From positions 65,557-129,556 of the forward strand of contig CACNNQ010000005.1 in NCBI GenBank assembly GCA_902621855.1: DNA of 64,000 nt, read 5' to 3'. This stretch comes from an uncultured Alphaproteobacteria bacterium (lineage in GTDB: Bacteria; Pseudomonadota; Alphaproteobacteria; HIMB59; GCA-002718135). A program made the position numbers and the translations under genes. Positions 25,379 through 33,970 of this stretch are shown piece after piece. Each line of letters begins with the position of its first letter. Position 1 is the first letter of the stretch. Below the pieces are notes generated by a model. The model searched no databases. It saw only the letters and a program-made list of their open reading frames with translations, and was not told the origin of the DNA.

Positions 25379-26188
25379 TTATTTTGGTAAATTAGACAAG
25401 ATAAAATCGAATGTTTTTTGAGTTAAATTGAACTTATCCACGTTATTTATAAATTTCTCAGAAAATGGCTCAAAGGAAAAAAACTCATTGTATCCATTAG
25501 TAAGAAATTTCTCTATTTGATTGATATTTTCAATTAAATCATTTTTTTCTATCATCGTTCTATAATCATCAGTGAGTTCACTTTTTCTATAATAATCAGA
25601 AACCCCAGAAATGTGAACTAGTCCGGTTTTATCAAAGTAAAAATTGTTTTCACCTGCTAGTTTATGATGAAAAGTATCATGTAACAATTTAATGTTTGTT
25701 GATTTAATTTCTTCTATTACTTTAATTGCAATAGATTTTTTTCTTAAAGTTGATTGAGTAAAGCCTAAGGGTTCTACAAGACCCATTATATTAAAATCAT
25801 TAAGTATTACCGAAATATTTTTTAAGGATGACCTTAACAAGTTGATTTGATCTTCTTCTTTTGGAAAAGATCCATCGTTTAATGGAACTAAAACAACTGC
25901 CCAAATACTAGCTTTATTTGCAAAAGAACATAATTCAATTAGTTCATTTTTCCTTTGCTCATTCCATATGTTAAATTTTTGCAGAGCATTTATAGTTAAT
26001 ATTTTGATTGAATGATTATCACAAATATCTTTTATTTTTTGCGGCTCATTCTCTTTTACTAAATTTGTTTTTATATCATTACGTATTTCAATATTCTGGA
26101 TATTTAATTTTTTTGTAAATGTAATAAATTCATCAAATGATGAATTTTTCATTACAATTTGATTTATTGATAGATTTCCTAAATTCAT
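25379..26188 (-). CDS. IolI-like sugar isomerase (AP endonuclease 2 TIM barrel)
   Basis: This 269-residue TIM barrel resembles inosose isomerase IolI and hydroxypyruvate isomerases. NIEIRND, ITINALQKFN-type text (LTINALQKFN) and VLVPLNDG align with IolI. Likely metal ligands are the Glu in LVEPLG, Asp/His in LLHDTFHH, His in VHISGVSD and Glu in FFSFEPF. It would interconvert keto-sugars or inososes. It is followed by the PanB-like gene, and this pairing is unusual. Divergence is high, so the substrate is open. Confidence 0.65.
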   Translation of the reverse strand: MNLGNLSINQIVMKNSSFDEFITFTKKLNIQNIEIRNDIKTNLVKENEPQKIKDICDNHSIKILTINALQKFNIWNEQRKNELIELCSFANKASIWAVVLVPLNDGSFPKEEDQINLLRSSLKNISVILNDFNIMGLVEPLGFTQSTLRKKSIAIKVIEEIKSTNIKLLHDTFHHKLAGENNFYFDKTGLVHISGVSDYYRKSELTDDYRTMIEKNDLIENINQIEKFLTNGYNEFFSFEPFSEKFINNVDKFNLTQKTFDFILSNLPK

Positions 26189-26265
26189 AAGTAGTTAATA
26201 ATATCATTTTTTTATTAATGACTAGCTTATATTTGATTATTTGGAGTTTTTTATTTGATAATTAA

Positions 26266-27279
26266 TTAAGTTGTAGATCTCATTTTTTTTGACCTAAGCT
26301 TATATCTTGCCATCATTTTTTCTTGTGCCTCTTCTGAACCATTATGAAATGTACCAAATAATTTATCTAATGGAATAGCACCATCTGCATAATTACATTC
26401 AAAATATTTATGGTGCAAATAATGAGCATGACTATGTGTATCTATTTTGGTCTTACCAATTACAATTGAATCAAAACCAATATGACCATGGAACAAAGGC
26501 CCTATCGCTGCATGAAGAAGTTGAAATACTGCATGCACTGGATGTGCTGGAATTATAAAATGAATTAATGTTCCAGTAAAATATAGTACATGTTCAAACC
26601 AATGCATTGATAATCCAGACCATGGTCCAGGATTTACATTCTTATGATGAACATGGTGACAAAAATTGTATAATAGTGGAGTGTGAAGAAGTCTGTGAAC
26701 AAAGTAAAAGTGGACTTCCCTAAAAAGTGGAATTATTAGAAAAGTCAAACCAAGGTAGATTGGATGATCAATCCATTCTAGGCCAATAAAGTAACCATTA
26801 GCAAAGGCCCACAAAGAAAATACTTCGAATGCTGTCCATATTGGAACTCCGCTGCACAAGGTCCAAAAAATATTATCTTTAGTTTGATCTCTAAAAAAGA
26901 AATTTTTATTATTTTTAGACATCGGGCTTGGATTAAATTTAAACGCATCACCCTGAGTTTTTTTTATATATAACAAGAAATGTAGCGCTGTCCCACAAAT
27001 AAGCATAATAATTAAATTTCTAATTAATAGATAAGAGATCCAGCCAAGCTGAAAAGTTTTCATCGTCTCTAGTGATGGAGTAAAATACACCCAAAGAAGA
27101 ACAGCTATTGATCCATAGAAAAATGTCCATGGGAAGATATAGCCAGGTATTCCTAACAACCATTTTAAGTTTTTGGTTATGCTAAATGGCCAGTCAAAAA
27201 AGGGAATATTTGATGATAATTTAAATGGTTTCCAGTGTCCACGTTTGTCTCTACTTCCGTATTGACTATCGTCGATCAT
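26266..27279 (-). CDS. Membrane fatty acid hydroxylase / sterol desaturase superfamily protein
   Basis: This 337-residue polytopic protein has the histidine-rich di-iron set of the FA_hydroxylase family: HRLLH, HHVHH a few residues later, HWFEH, then HSHAHYLHH near the C-terminus. These enzymes use O2 and reduced ferredoxin or cytochrome b5 to hydroxylate or desaturate lipids or carotenoid-like molecules in the membrane. It is the second gene of a minus-strand pair, starting three bases after the desaturase stop. The nearby Rieske ferredoxin and reductase could supply electrons. The substrate is unknown. Confidence 0.8.
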   Translation of the reverse strand: MIDDSQYGSRDKRGHWKPFKLSSNIPFFDWPFSITKNLKWLLGIPGYIFPWTFFYGSIAVLLWVYFTPSLETMKTFQLGWISYLLIRNLIIMLICGTALHFLLYIKKTQGDAFKFNPSPMSKNNKNFFFRDQTKDNIFWTLCSGVPIWTAFEVFSLWAFANGYFIGLEWIDHPIYLGLTFLIIPLFREVHFYFVHRLLHTPLLYNFCHHVHHKNVNPGPWSGLSMHWFEHVLYFTGTLIHFIIPAHPVHAVFQLLHAAIGPLFHGHIGFDSIVIGKTKIDTHSHAHYLHHKYFECNYADGAIPLDKLFGTFHNGSEEAQEKMMARYKLRSKKMRSTT

Positions 27280-27282
27280 TTT

Positions 27283-28287
27283 TTATGCCGGTAGTTCTCT
27301 TGGTAAATGATATGCTGGATCTTTTGCTTGTTTAAGAATTGCTGGAATCATAACCTTCATACCATCATAGAAGCTTGTATTAGGTTGAGGACACTGATCC
27401 TTAATATGTTCATGTAGTTTTGGCAGGTTATAAAATGGAACTTGAGGAAAAATATGATGTTCAATATGATAGTTCATGTTTGCATATAAACACCAGCCAA
27501 GAAAACCATTTAGATAAACAGTTCTAGTACTTTCTCTGTGATCCCATGTATCAGCTTTAAGCCCACCATGTTGAAGCATTGCTACAAATTGAAATAAAGT
27601 TCCACCATATATTAGTGGCGTAATGAAAATCATTAGAGGTAGGAAGCTTTGTATTGAAATTGCCCATGCTATAATTGCTATTTTGAGAGCCATATATAAT
27701 CGCGAATTCCATATGACTTTCCATCTTTCGTTTTCTGGAACACAATCTTTCATGAGTGGAGTTTCAATACCAAGTGAATGTTGAAATACTTTTTTAAATT
27801 CTGCCCATACTCTATCAACAGCAAATGCATCTCTGAAAAATAAATTCCATAAGTTAGCAGGTCTTGAAACTTGAATTTCATAGTCAACATCTACATGAAT
27901 TGTTCTACTGTGATGGTGCGTATGACTCCATCTCCAAGAGTGTGATTCAAAGTAATCTAAGAAACTACAAATTTCATAGAATAAATCGTTTAACCATCTA
28001 GTTTTAAAAGCAGATCTATGACCAAACTCGTGCCATCTGGCATTTAAAAATGAATATATATTGCCGTATACAAGAAAGGCAGGAATTGCCCACCATGTGC
28101 CCCAAGAATACCAGGCTACGATACCACTCAATATTAGGACTCCAAAAAAACAAATAGTATTAATCCATGCTGGAAGATCTCTTCGTTGCATTAATTCTTT
28201 TAAAATTTTTTTATCTATATTCGGCCTATACCAATTGGGCATTTGATCTTGTTGATTTTCAATAGATTTATAAGCAAATTTAACCAT
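27283..28287 (-). CDS. Membrane fatty acid desaturase 1
   Basis: This 334-residue desaturase has three histidine boxes: HEFGH (86-90), HTHHH (122-126) and HIEHH (273-277), with hydrophobic segments between. It inserts a double bond (or a hydroxyl) into a lipid acyl chain at a di-iron centre. It closely resembles the gene at 34776 in the order of boxes and the NWYRP-type N-terminus, so the two are paralogues. It heads an operon with the membrane hydroxylase and is divergent from ABC operon 3. Confidence 0.85.
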   Translation of the reverse strand: MVKFAYKSIENQQDQMPNWYRPNIDKKILKELMQRRDLPAWINTICFFGVLILSGIVAWYSWGTWWAIPAFLVYGNIYSFLNARWHEFGHRSAFKTRWLNDLFYEICSFLDYFESHSWRWSHTHHHSRTIHVDVDYEIQVSRPANLWNLFFRDAFAVDRVWAEFKKVFQHSLGIETPLMKDCVPENERWKVIWNSRLYMALKIAIIAWAISIQSFLPLMIFITPLIYGGTLFQFVAMLQHGGLKADTWDHRESTRTVYLNGFLGWCLYANMNYHIEHHIFPQVPFYNLPKLHEHIKDQCPQPNTSFYDGMKVMIPAILKQAKDPAYHLPRELPA

Positions 28288-28499
28288 ACATAATTATATA
28301 CTTAAAAAAACTTAAATTTCAATCCATTATGTTGCGGTGAAATAACGCTTTTTTTATTAATTATTAACAGTAAATTTTGTCATATAAAAAATATCGAAGT
28401 AATTGATTTGTCTGACAATAAGCCATTTTTTTTTAATTTTTAGTTGTATTTATATCAATTATAATGAATATTATTTCATAATTTTCATAGGGAGGAATT
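28288..28499 (+). promoter_or_regulatory. Divergent intergenic region, candidate -10 for ABC operon 3
   Basis: This 212-base spacer separates the desaturase (minus) from binding protein 3 (plus) and is the longest gene-free stretch in the window. An exact TATAAT is present at 28460-28465; the best -35 match at normal spacing is poor. CTGACA (28412-28417) with TAATTT 16 bases on is a second candidate. GGGAGG precedes the ATG at 28500. I recognise no riboswitch or RNA gene here. Confidence 0.35.
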
Positions 28500-29465
28500 A
28501 TGAAAAAAATTCTAACTATTATTGCGACTTTCGCAACCCTATCACTTGGTAGCGTTCACGCAATAGATAAAGACTCTGATAATGATTGGTCAGATATTAA
28601 TATTTTATTTTTAATTTGGACTGCAGAGGATGTTGAATTCTTTGTTCCATCAATCAATGGTGCTCATGATGCAGCTGAAGACCATGGCATAAGTATGTAT
28701 ATGGAATTTGGTGACTCAGACACTGCAAAAACAAATGACATTCTGGAAACTGCAATAGCAAACGAAGTTGATGGTATTGCTATGACAGTTTGGGATGACG
28801 ATGCGTTTGATGAAATAGTTTGTAAAGCTATGGATGCTGGTATTCCAGTTGTTCTTCATAACATCGATGACTCACAAAGAGCTAAAGGTAACTGTCGTAT
28901 GGCATATGTTGGTCAGTTCTTTATTGAAACAGGACAAACTCTTGGTGAGCGTATGATTGCTGAACACGGTTTAAAAGCTGGTGATCATGTATTCACTCCA
29001 GTTGAATTTCCTGAAGCTGTATATGCAGTACAAAGACACGAAGGTGTAAATAATGCAATTTCAGCTATGGGTGGTACAACAGAACTATTAGGAACTGGTA
29101 CAGATCACTCTGAAGCATTAAACTTAATGGTTCAATACTTACTTGGTCATCCAGAAACTGATGCAGTTATTGGTTTAGGTTCAACTCCAACTTCTGTTGC
29201 TGTTAAAGCAGTTCAAGAAGCTGGAATGGATATTCCTGTTGGGGGATACGATATTACTCCTGAAATTTTAGAGAATATTCAAAATGGTACTTTAACGGCT
29301 ACTGTTGACCAACAACCTTATCACCAAGGCTTTATGTCTGTTACAATGTTAGCACAATATTTAAAATATGGATTGCTACCTGCAGATATGAATACTGGTG
29401 GTTCTGGCTTAATAGATAAAAGCAATGTTGATGCAGCTATTAAGTGGGCTGGTATAACTAGATAA
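28500..29465 (+). CDS. Periplasmic sugar-binding protein, ABC importer 3
   Basis: This 321-residue RbsB-type protein has a signal peptide of about 21 residues (cleaved after SVHA) and an acidic mature N-terminus (DKDSDNDW). FFVPSINGAHDAAEDHG and the hinge GTLTATVDQQPYHQGFMSV match periplasmic sugar-binding proteins of CUT2 importers. It is followed by a 13-bp hairpin, the permease and the ATPase, then PhyH, a mutarotase-like gene and a dehydrogenase. The mutarotase hints at rhamnose or another deoxysugar. Confidence 0.85.
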   Translation: MKKILTIIATFATLSLGSVHAIDKDSDNDWSDINILFLIWTAEDVEFFVPSINGAHDAAEDHGISMYMEFGDSDTAKTNDILETAIANEVDGIAMTVWDDDAFDEIVCKAMDAGIPVVLHNIDDSQRAKGNCRMAYVGQFFIETGQTLGERMIAEHGLKAGDHVFTPVEFPEAVYAVQRHEGVNNAISAMGGTTELLGTGTDHSEALNLMVQYLLGHPETDAVIGLGSTPTSVAVKAVQEAGMDIPVGGYDITPEILENIQNGTLTATVDQQPYHQGFMSVTMLAQYLKYGLLPADMNTGGSGLIDKSNVDAAIKWAGITR

Positions 29466-29474
29466 TAATTTAAT

Positions 29475-29505
29475 CATAAAGCGGCATTTTAAATGCTGCT
29501 TTATG
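29475..29505 (+). other. Intercistronic hairpin between binding protein 3 and permease 3
   Basis: A 13-bp stem (CATAAAGCGGCAT, 29475-29487; ATGCTGCTTTATG, 29493-29505) with one G-T wobble and a TTTAA loop. No T-tract follows. It lies in the same position as hairpins in importer loci 1 and 2, supporting a shared role in setting the binding protein to permease ratio. Confidence 0.75.
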
Positions 29506-29534
29506 TAAATTCAAAGCACTGGGGAGTTTTTATT

Positions 29535-30506
29535 ATGTTAAAGTTCGTTGATAATATTAGAAGTAAGCCTGCAGGAGGTATTATACTCTTGTTTGTTTCA
29601 ATTCAGATTGTGGCTATAATAGGGGGACTACTATACCCAGATAGTTTTAGATATCTTAATCCTGCAAATATAGCTGTTCTTCTTAAATCAATGTCTGCAC
29701 TTGGTATAATGGCGATTGGAGTAGGTATTCTAATGATTACAGGTGAATTTGATTTATCTGTAGGAACTTTATACACATTCTGTGCAATAGTTACTGCAAC
29801 AGTTGTCAAAGAGTACGCAATGTCACCGTATTTCGCTATGCTAGTTGGGGTATTCGTTGGTATGTTAGCTGGAGTAATGCATGCAAGTATAGTTAATAGA
29901 TTTACTATACCATCGTTTATTGTGACACTAGGAGCAATGCTATTATGGAAAGGAGCAACATTACTTTATCACGGCGCTAAATCACTTCGATACAAATATG
30001 AAAGTGCTACTTATAAGACGGTTTTAACTGGTGATATTGGAGTAGTTGATGCAAGTTTCTTGTGGTTTTTAGGAGTTGGGGCAATTTTTTATTTTGTACT
30101 CCATCATCATAAAATTGGAAACCATTTTTATGCAGTTGGTGGCAACCCTGAAGCTGCAGTAGCAATAGGAATTAATCCAAAAAGAGTAAAATTAATTGCG
30201 TTTATGATAGCTGGAGGATGTGCTGCATTATCCGGAGTTGTTGCAATGAGCAGAGTAGGAAGTGTTCAACCCGGTGGTGGGCTTGGATTAGAACTTGAAG
30301 CAATCGCAGCGTGTGTCATTGGTGGATGCGCTTTGATGGGGGGTAGAGGATCGATAATAGGAATCATGTTAGGTACAGCTCTTATTTATACAATTCAGGA
30401 TTTACTTTTACTTCTTCGTGCTCCAGGATTTTATTTTGATATGTTTGTTGGAGGCTTGATAGTGATAGCAGCTGTAACAAATGTTGTAATAAGAAAAAGG
30501 ATATAG
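29535..30506 (+). CDS. Sugar ABC importer permease 3 (RbsC type)
   Basis: This membrane protein of about 323 residues has ITGEFDLSVGTLY near the first third, PSFIVTLGAMLLWKG, and GGCALMGGRGSIIG in the C-terminal half, all BPD_transp_2 marks. ATG at 29535 is chosen because GGGGAG lies 8 bases upstream; an in-frame ATG at 29493 falls inside the hairpin and adds 14 non-homologous residues. It works with binding protein 3 and ATPase 3. It has normal length with no soluble insertion. Confidence 0.86.
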   Translation: MLKFVDNIRSKPAGGIILLFVSIQIVAIIGGLLYPDSFRYLNPANIAVLLKSMSALGIMAIGVGILMITGEFDLSVGTLYTFCAIVTATVVKEYAMSPYFAMLVGVFVGMLAGVMHASIVNRFTIPSFIVTLGAMLLWKGATLLYHGAKSLRYKYESATYKTVLTGDIGVVDASFLWFLGVGAIFYFVLHHHKIGNHFYAVGGNPEAAVAIGINPKRVKLIAFMIAGGCAALSGVVAMSRVGSVQPGGGLGLELEAIAACVIGGCALMGGRGSIIGIMLGTALIYTIQDLLLLLRAPGFYFDMFVGGLIVIAAVTNVVIRKRI

Positions 30507-30513
30507 GTGTAGT

Positions 30514-31254
30514 ATGGAAAATGTTAACTATTATGAATGTAAAAACGTAACAAAATCATATGGAAATCTTACTGCACTCGATGATGTGAATTTTAGTATT
30601 GGAAAAAACGAAGTTGTCGGTCTACTTGGAGACAATGGAGCAGGGAAATCTACTTTAATTAAAATGATGTCAGGTGTTGTTACACCAGATACGGGAAAAA
30701 TATTTGTAGATGGTAAAGAGACAAGAATATCCACTCGTAAGGAATCAGAAGAAGTTGCTGGTATAGAAACAATATATCAAAATTCTGCATTATGTGATGA
30801 CATGACAATTACAAGAAATATCTTTATGGGAAGAGAGATAACGACGAACTTAGGTTTTATGGACCATAAAAAAATGGAAGAGACTTCTGTTGATGTTCTT
30901 GAATCAGGTGTTCATATTTCAGGTATTGATAGTCCTTTAAAAGAAATTGGAGCTCTATCTGGAGGTCAAAAACAGGCTGTTGCTATTGCAAGAGCTGTGT
31001 ATTTTAAAAGAAAAATACTTTTACTTGACGAGCCTACATCTGCTTTATCTGTTAGAGAAACTGAGAGAGTACTGCAGTATGTTACAGAACTTAAAAAAGA
31101 AGATGTGTCTAGCGTTATTGTTACGCATAATTTGTACCATGCTTTTCAGGTTTGTGATCGATTTGTAGTGATGAGCCATGGAAAAGTTATTTTTGAAAAA
31201 AATAAATCAGATACAAATTTAGAAGAGGTAACTGAACAAGTTATTAAAGTCTAA
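30514..31254 (+). CDS. Sugar ABC importer ATPase 3
   Basis: This 246-residue single-domain ATPase has Walker A GDNGAGKST near 40, signature LSGGQKQ near 149, Walker B ILLLDEPTSAL near 167 and H-loop IVTHN. As in the other two loci, one domain replaces the tandem RbsA arrangement. Its stop overlaps the ATG of the PhyH gene (TAATG), so an oxygenase is translationally coupled to a sugar importer. Confidence 0.88.
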   Translation: MENVNYYECKNVTKSYGNLTALDDVNFSIGKNEVVGLLGDNGAGKSTLIKMMSGVVTPDTGKIFVDGKETRISTRKESEEVAGIETIYQNSALCDDMTITRNIFMGREITTNLGFMDHKKMEETSVDVLESGVHISGIDSPLKEIGALSGGQKQAVAIARAVYFKRKILLLDEPTSALSVRETERVLQYVTELKKEDVSSVIVTHNLYHAFQVCDRFVVMSHGKVIFEKNKSDTNLEEVTEQVIKV

Positions 31255-32048
31255 TGTCAAAGTACAACGCTAAACAAATAGCAAATGAACTATTAAAAGG
31301 TAAGGGATACTTTGTAGTAGAAAATCTTTTTTCAAAAAAGGATGTAAAAAAAGCAAAAGACAAAATTGTTGAATTAGCAAAAGTAAGTGCACCAGATATT
31401 GCAAAAAAAGATGCCCTGTCTGTGATTTCAGCCACTAATCATGTTTGGAACTTAATTGATAAAGATGAGATTTTTAGAAAACTTGTTTCTAATGATTTAA
31501 TTTTAGAAGTTTTTTCTATTATCCTTGGTAACGAATTAAAATTGGGATCTTTTGCAGCTAGAATTCAACAACCTGGAGATAAAAAACAAAAACCTCACTT
31601 AGATTATCCTTATTGGGATATGTATAACCTAAAATCTTTTCCAAATAATATAAACAGTACTTTTGCTATGAACTGTCAGTCAACAATTATGATTGATGAT
31701 TTTACTTTAGATAATGGAGCAACAATGGTGGCACCAGGAACTCAACTTAGAGGATATTTTCCTAAAGAAGAAGAATTCTGGCCGATAATGAAACAGACAA
31801 CAGGTAAAGCCGGATCAGTGATGTTAATGACCGGTTTACTGTGGCATGGTGCAGGTTCGAATAAAACCAAAAGACCAAGAATAGGTATTCTAGGACAATA
31901 TTTACCAAAATTTGTTAAACCAATGGAAGATCAATTAGCAAGTGTGGATATGAAAGTTATAAAAAAATGTAACAAAAAACTTAAAAATTTATTAGGTGTT
32001 GGTTATCCATATCCTCAAGTATTAGATACTTCAAAAAACGCTAACTAA
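31254..32048 (+). CDS. PhyH-family Fe(II)/2-oxoglutarate dioxygenase 2
   Basis: This 264-residue oxygenase is homologous to the protein at 19615. The iron ligands are H115 and D117 (PHLDYPYWD) and H198 (LWHGAG), with Arg in KRPRIG downstream for 2-oxoglutarate. The C-terminus has GYPYPQVLDTSK, shared with the paralogue. It follows the ATPase by stop/start overlap and precedes the mutarotase-like gene by one base, so it belongs to the importer operon and probably oxidises the imported compound or a derivative. Confidence 0.82.
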   Translation: MSKYNAKQIANELLKGKGYFVVENLFSKKDVKKAKDKIVELAKVSAPDIAKKDALSVISATNHVWNLIDKDEIFRKLVSNDLILEVFSIILGNELKLGSFAARIQQPGDKKQKPHLDYPYWDMYNLKSFPNNINSTFAMNCQSTIMIDDFTLDNGATMVAPGTQLRGYFPKEEEFWPIMKQTTGKAGSVMLMTGLLWHGAGSNKTKRPRIGILGQYLPKFVKPMEDQLASVDMKVIKKCNKKLKNLLGVGYPYPQVLDTSKNAN

Positions 32049-32049
32049 T

Positions 32050-32373
32050 ATGCAAAGAAAAGCAATGGTCATCGGGATTAAGCCTGAGTGCATTGATGAT
32101 TATAAAAAAAACCATGCAAATACCTGGCCTGAAGTTTTAGAAACGATTTCCAAAGGCAATGTAAAAAACTTTTCAATATTTATCCATGGAACAATTCTAT
32201 TTGGATATTTTGAGTACCACGGAAATAACTTAGATCAAGATATGAAGAAATGGGGAGAAAATAAAAAAATGCAAGAATGGTGGGATATACATATTCCTAT
32301 GCTCGAGCCTTTAGAAAAAGGCAATAGAGATGATGGTTGGATTTATATGGAAGAAATTTTTTATAATAAATAA
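32050..32373 (+). CDS. L-rhamnose mutarotase-like protein (RhaM family)
   Basis: This 107-residue dimeric alpha/beta barrel-type protein has YKKNHANTWPEVLE near residue 20 (catalytic His of RhaM), NFSIFIHGTILFGYFEY in the centre and WWDIHIPMLEPLE towards the end. These match RhaM/DUF718, which interconverts alpha and beta anomers of L-rhamnose and related sugars. It lies in the importer 3 operon between PhyH and a dehydrogenase. That suggests, but does not prove, that the importer handles a deoxyhexose. Confidence 0.83.
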   Translation: MQRKAMVIGIKPECIDDYKKNHANTWPEVLETISKGNVKNFSIFIHGTILFGYFEYHGNNLDQDMKKWGENKKMQEWWDIHIPMLEPLEKGNRDDGWIYMEEIFYNK

Positions 32374-32376
32374 CTA

Positions 32377-33297
32377 ATGAAGCAAAAGATCTTATTAGCA
32401 GATCCTTTATTAAAAAAATATTTATTTCTTTATCAAAAATATTTTGAAGTTGATACTTTATGGAGTAAAAAAAAATTAAATTATAACGAATATGAGGGTT
32501 TAGTTGTAAGTGGTTTGTTTAAAATACCAAGCAATCTTTACAATAAAATGTCCAAACTGAAAATCATCTCATTATTTTCTGTTGGTTTTGATAATGTTAA
32601 TTTAGATATTTGTAAAAAAAAAAATATTTCAGTTTCTAATACTCCTAAAGTTTTAACAAATGATGTTGCTGATCTTGCCTTAACACTTTTGTTATCAATA
32701 TCAAGAAACATATATAATGCCCACAATTATGTTCTAAACAATAGTTGGGAAAAAAAAGGACCAATGGATTTAACGGATAGCGTAAATAAAAAAAAAGTTG
32801 GTATTGTTGGTTTGGGTCAAATTGGAAAAAAATTTGCGATTAAAGCTAAGGCATTAAATATGGATATAAGTTATTTTGGACCTTCTAAAAAAAATAATAA
32901 TTATAAATATTTTAAAAATTTAAAAAAAATGGCAAACTATATTGATTATCTAGTTATCACATGTGCGGGAGGAAAAAATACTCATAATTTAATAAATAAC
33001 GAAGTATTAAAGTGTATGAAAAACACTTCTTACTTAATAAATATTTCAAGAGGTACAGTCATTGATGAAAATGCATTAATATATCATCTAAACAATAAAA
33101 ATATCAAAGGAGCTGCTTTAGATGTTTTTAAATCTGAACCCAAGATAAATTATAAATTAAAAAAAATGAACAATGTCATTTTATACCCCCATCATGCAAG
33201 TGGCACTCATGAAACAAGAAGGGAAATGGCAGAGTTAAGTATAAAAAATTTAATTCAGTATTTTAAAAAAGGAAAACCAATATATACAGTGTTATAA
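32377..33297 (+). CDS. D-isomer-specific 2-hydroxyacid dehydrogenase 2
   Basis: This 306-residue NAD(P)-dependent dehydrogenase has Rossmann motif VGLGQIGKK near 144, catalytic Arg in NISRGT, Glu in FKSEPK and His in YPHHASG. It resembles glyoxylate/hydroxypyruvate reductases. It begins three bases after the mutarotase stop and is the last enzyme clearly in the importer 3 operon. It may reduce a 2-ketoacid released from the imported sugar. Confidence 0.82.
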   Translation: MKQKILLADPLLKKYLFLYQKYFEVDTLWSKKKLNYNEYEGLVVSGLFKIPSNLYNKMSKLKIISLFSVGFDNVNLDICKKKNISVSNTPKVLTNDVADLALTLLLSISRNIYNAHNYVLNNSWEKKGPMDLTDSVNKKKVGIVGLGQIGKKFAIKAKALNMDISYFGPSKKNNNYKYFKNLKKMANYIDYLVITCAGGKNTHNLINNEVLKCMKNTSYLINISRGTVIDENALIYHLNNKNIKGAALDVFKSEPKINYKLKKMNNVILYPHHASGTHETRREMAELSIKNLIQYFKKGKPIYTVL

Positions 33298-33337
33298 GTA
33301 AAACTATGATTAATATATTAATTAAAATAACAAAGTC

Positions 33338-33970
33338 ATGACAGTTAAATGGCATATTATAGGTAAGCAATTTGGTAATTGTAATTGTGATTATGGTTGT
33401 CCATGTCAATTTAATGCCCCACCTACATATAAGTATTGCCATGGTATGGGTGCTTTCAAAATTGAAAAAGGATTTTTTGCTGACATAGATATGGCTGGAG
33501 TAAATGCTGTTTTTATGGGGAAATGGCCTGGTCCTATTCATGAAGGTAATGGAGAAATGCAAATAATATTAGACTCAAAGTCTTCACAAGAACAGCAAGA
33601 CGCTATTAAAAGCATAATGTATGGAGAACACACTGAACCAATGGCTACAGCTTTTTACATGTATCATTCTATGATGTCCAAAATACATGAGCCTTTGATT
33701 AAAGATATCAAAATTACCGTCGATATTGTTGCAAGAAAATGTTCTTTAATAGCCGAAGATATAATAATTACTAATGTAGAGCCCATTAAAAATCCAGTAT
33801 CAAAAGAAGAATTAAAAGCAAAAATTGTTTTACCAGATGGTATCGAATTCAAGGAGTCAGAAATGGCCTCCGGCACAACAAAAGCTTTTGGTGCTTTTGA
33901 GTCAATTTTTAATAACTCATTTTCCAGTATATCCGAATTAAATGTTACAAATAAAGGTATACCTTCTTGA
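33338..33970 (+). CDS. DUF1326-domain protein
   Basis: This 210-residue protein has the cysteine cluster CNCDYGCPCQF at about 16-26, then HGMGAF and the repeated beta-strand pattern of DUF1326. The function is not established; the Cys cluster suggests metal binding. Its stop overlaps the TTG start of the DUF2182 membrane protein, and this pairing recurs in proteobacteria (established co-occurrence). It follows importer operon 3 by 40 bases and could be co-transcribed. Confidence 0.78.
   Translation: MTVKWHIIGKQFGNCNCDYGCPCQFNAPPTYKYCHGMGAFKIEKGFFADIDMAGVNAVFMGKWPGPIHEGNGEMQIILDSKSSQEQQDAIKSIMYGEHTEPMATAFYMYHSMMSKIHEPLIKDIKITVDIVARKCSLIAEDIIITNVEPIKNPVSKEELKAKIVLPDGIEFKESEMASGTTKAFGAFESIFNNSFSSISELNVTNKGIPS

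Noticed and set aside
28331-28357. Hairpin GCG...CGC with T-run as a terminator
   Set aside because: The stem has only three or four pairs, and no plus-strand gene precedes it that would need termination.
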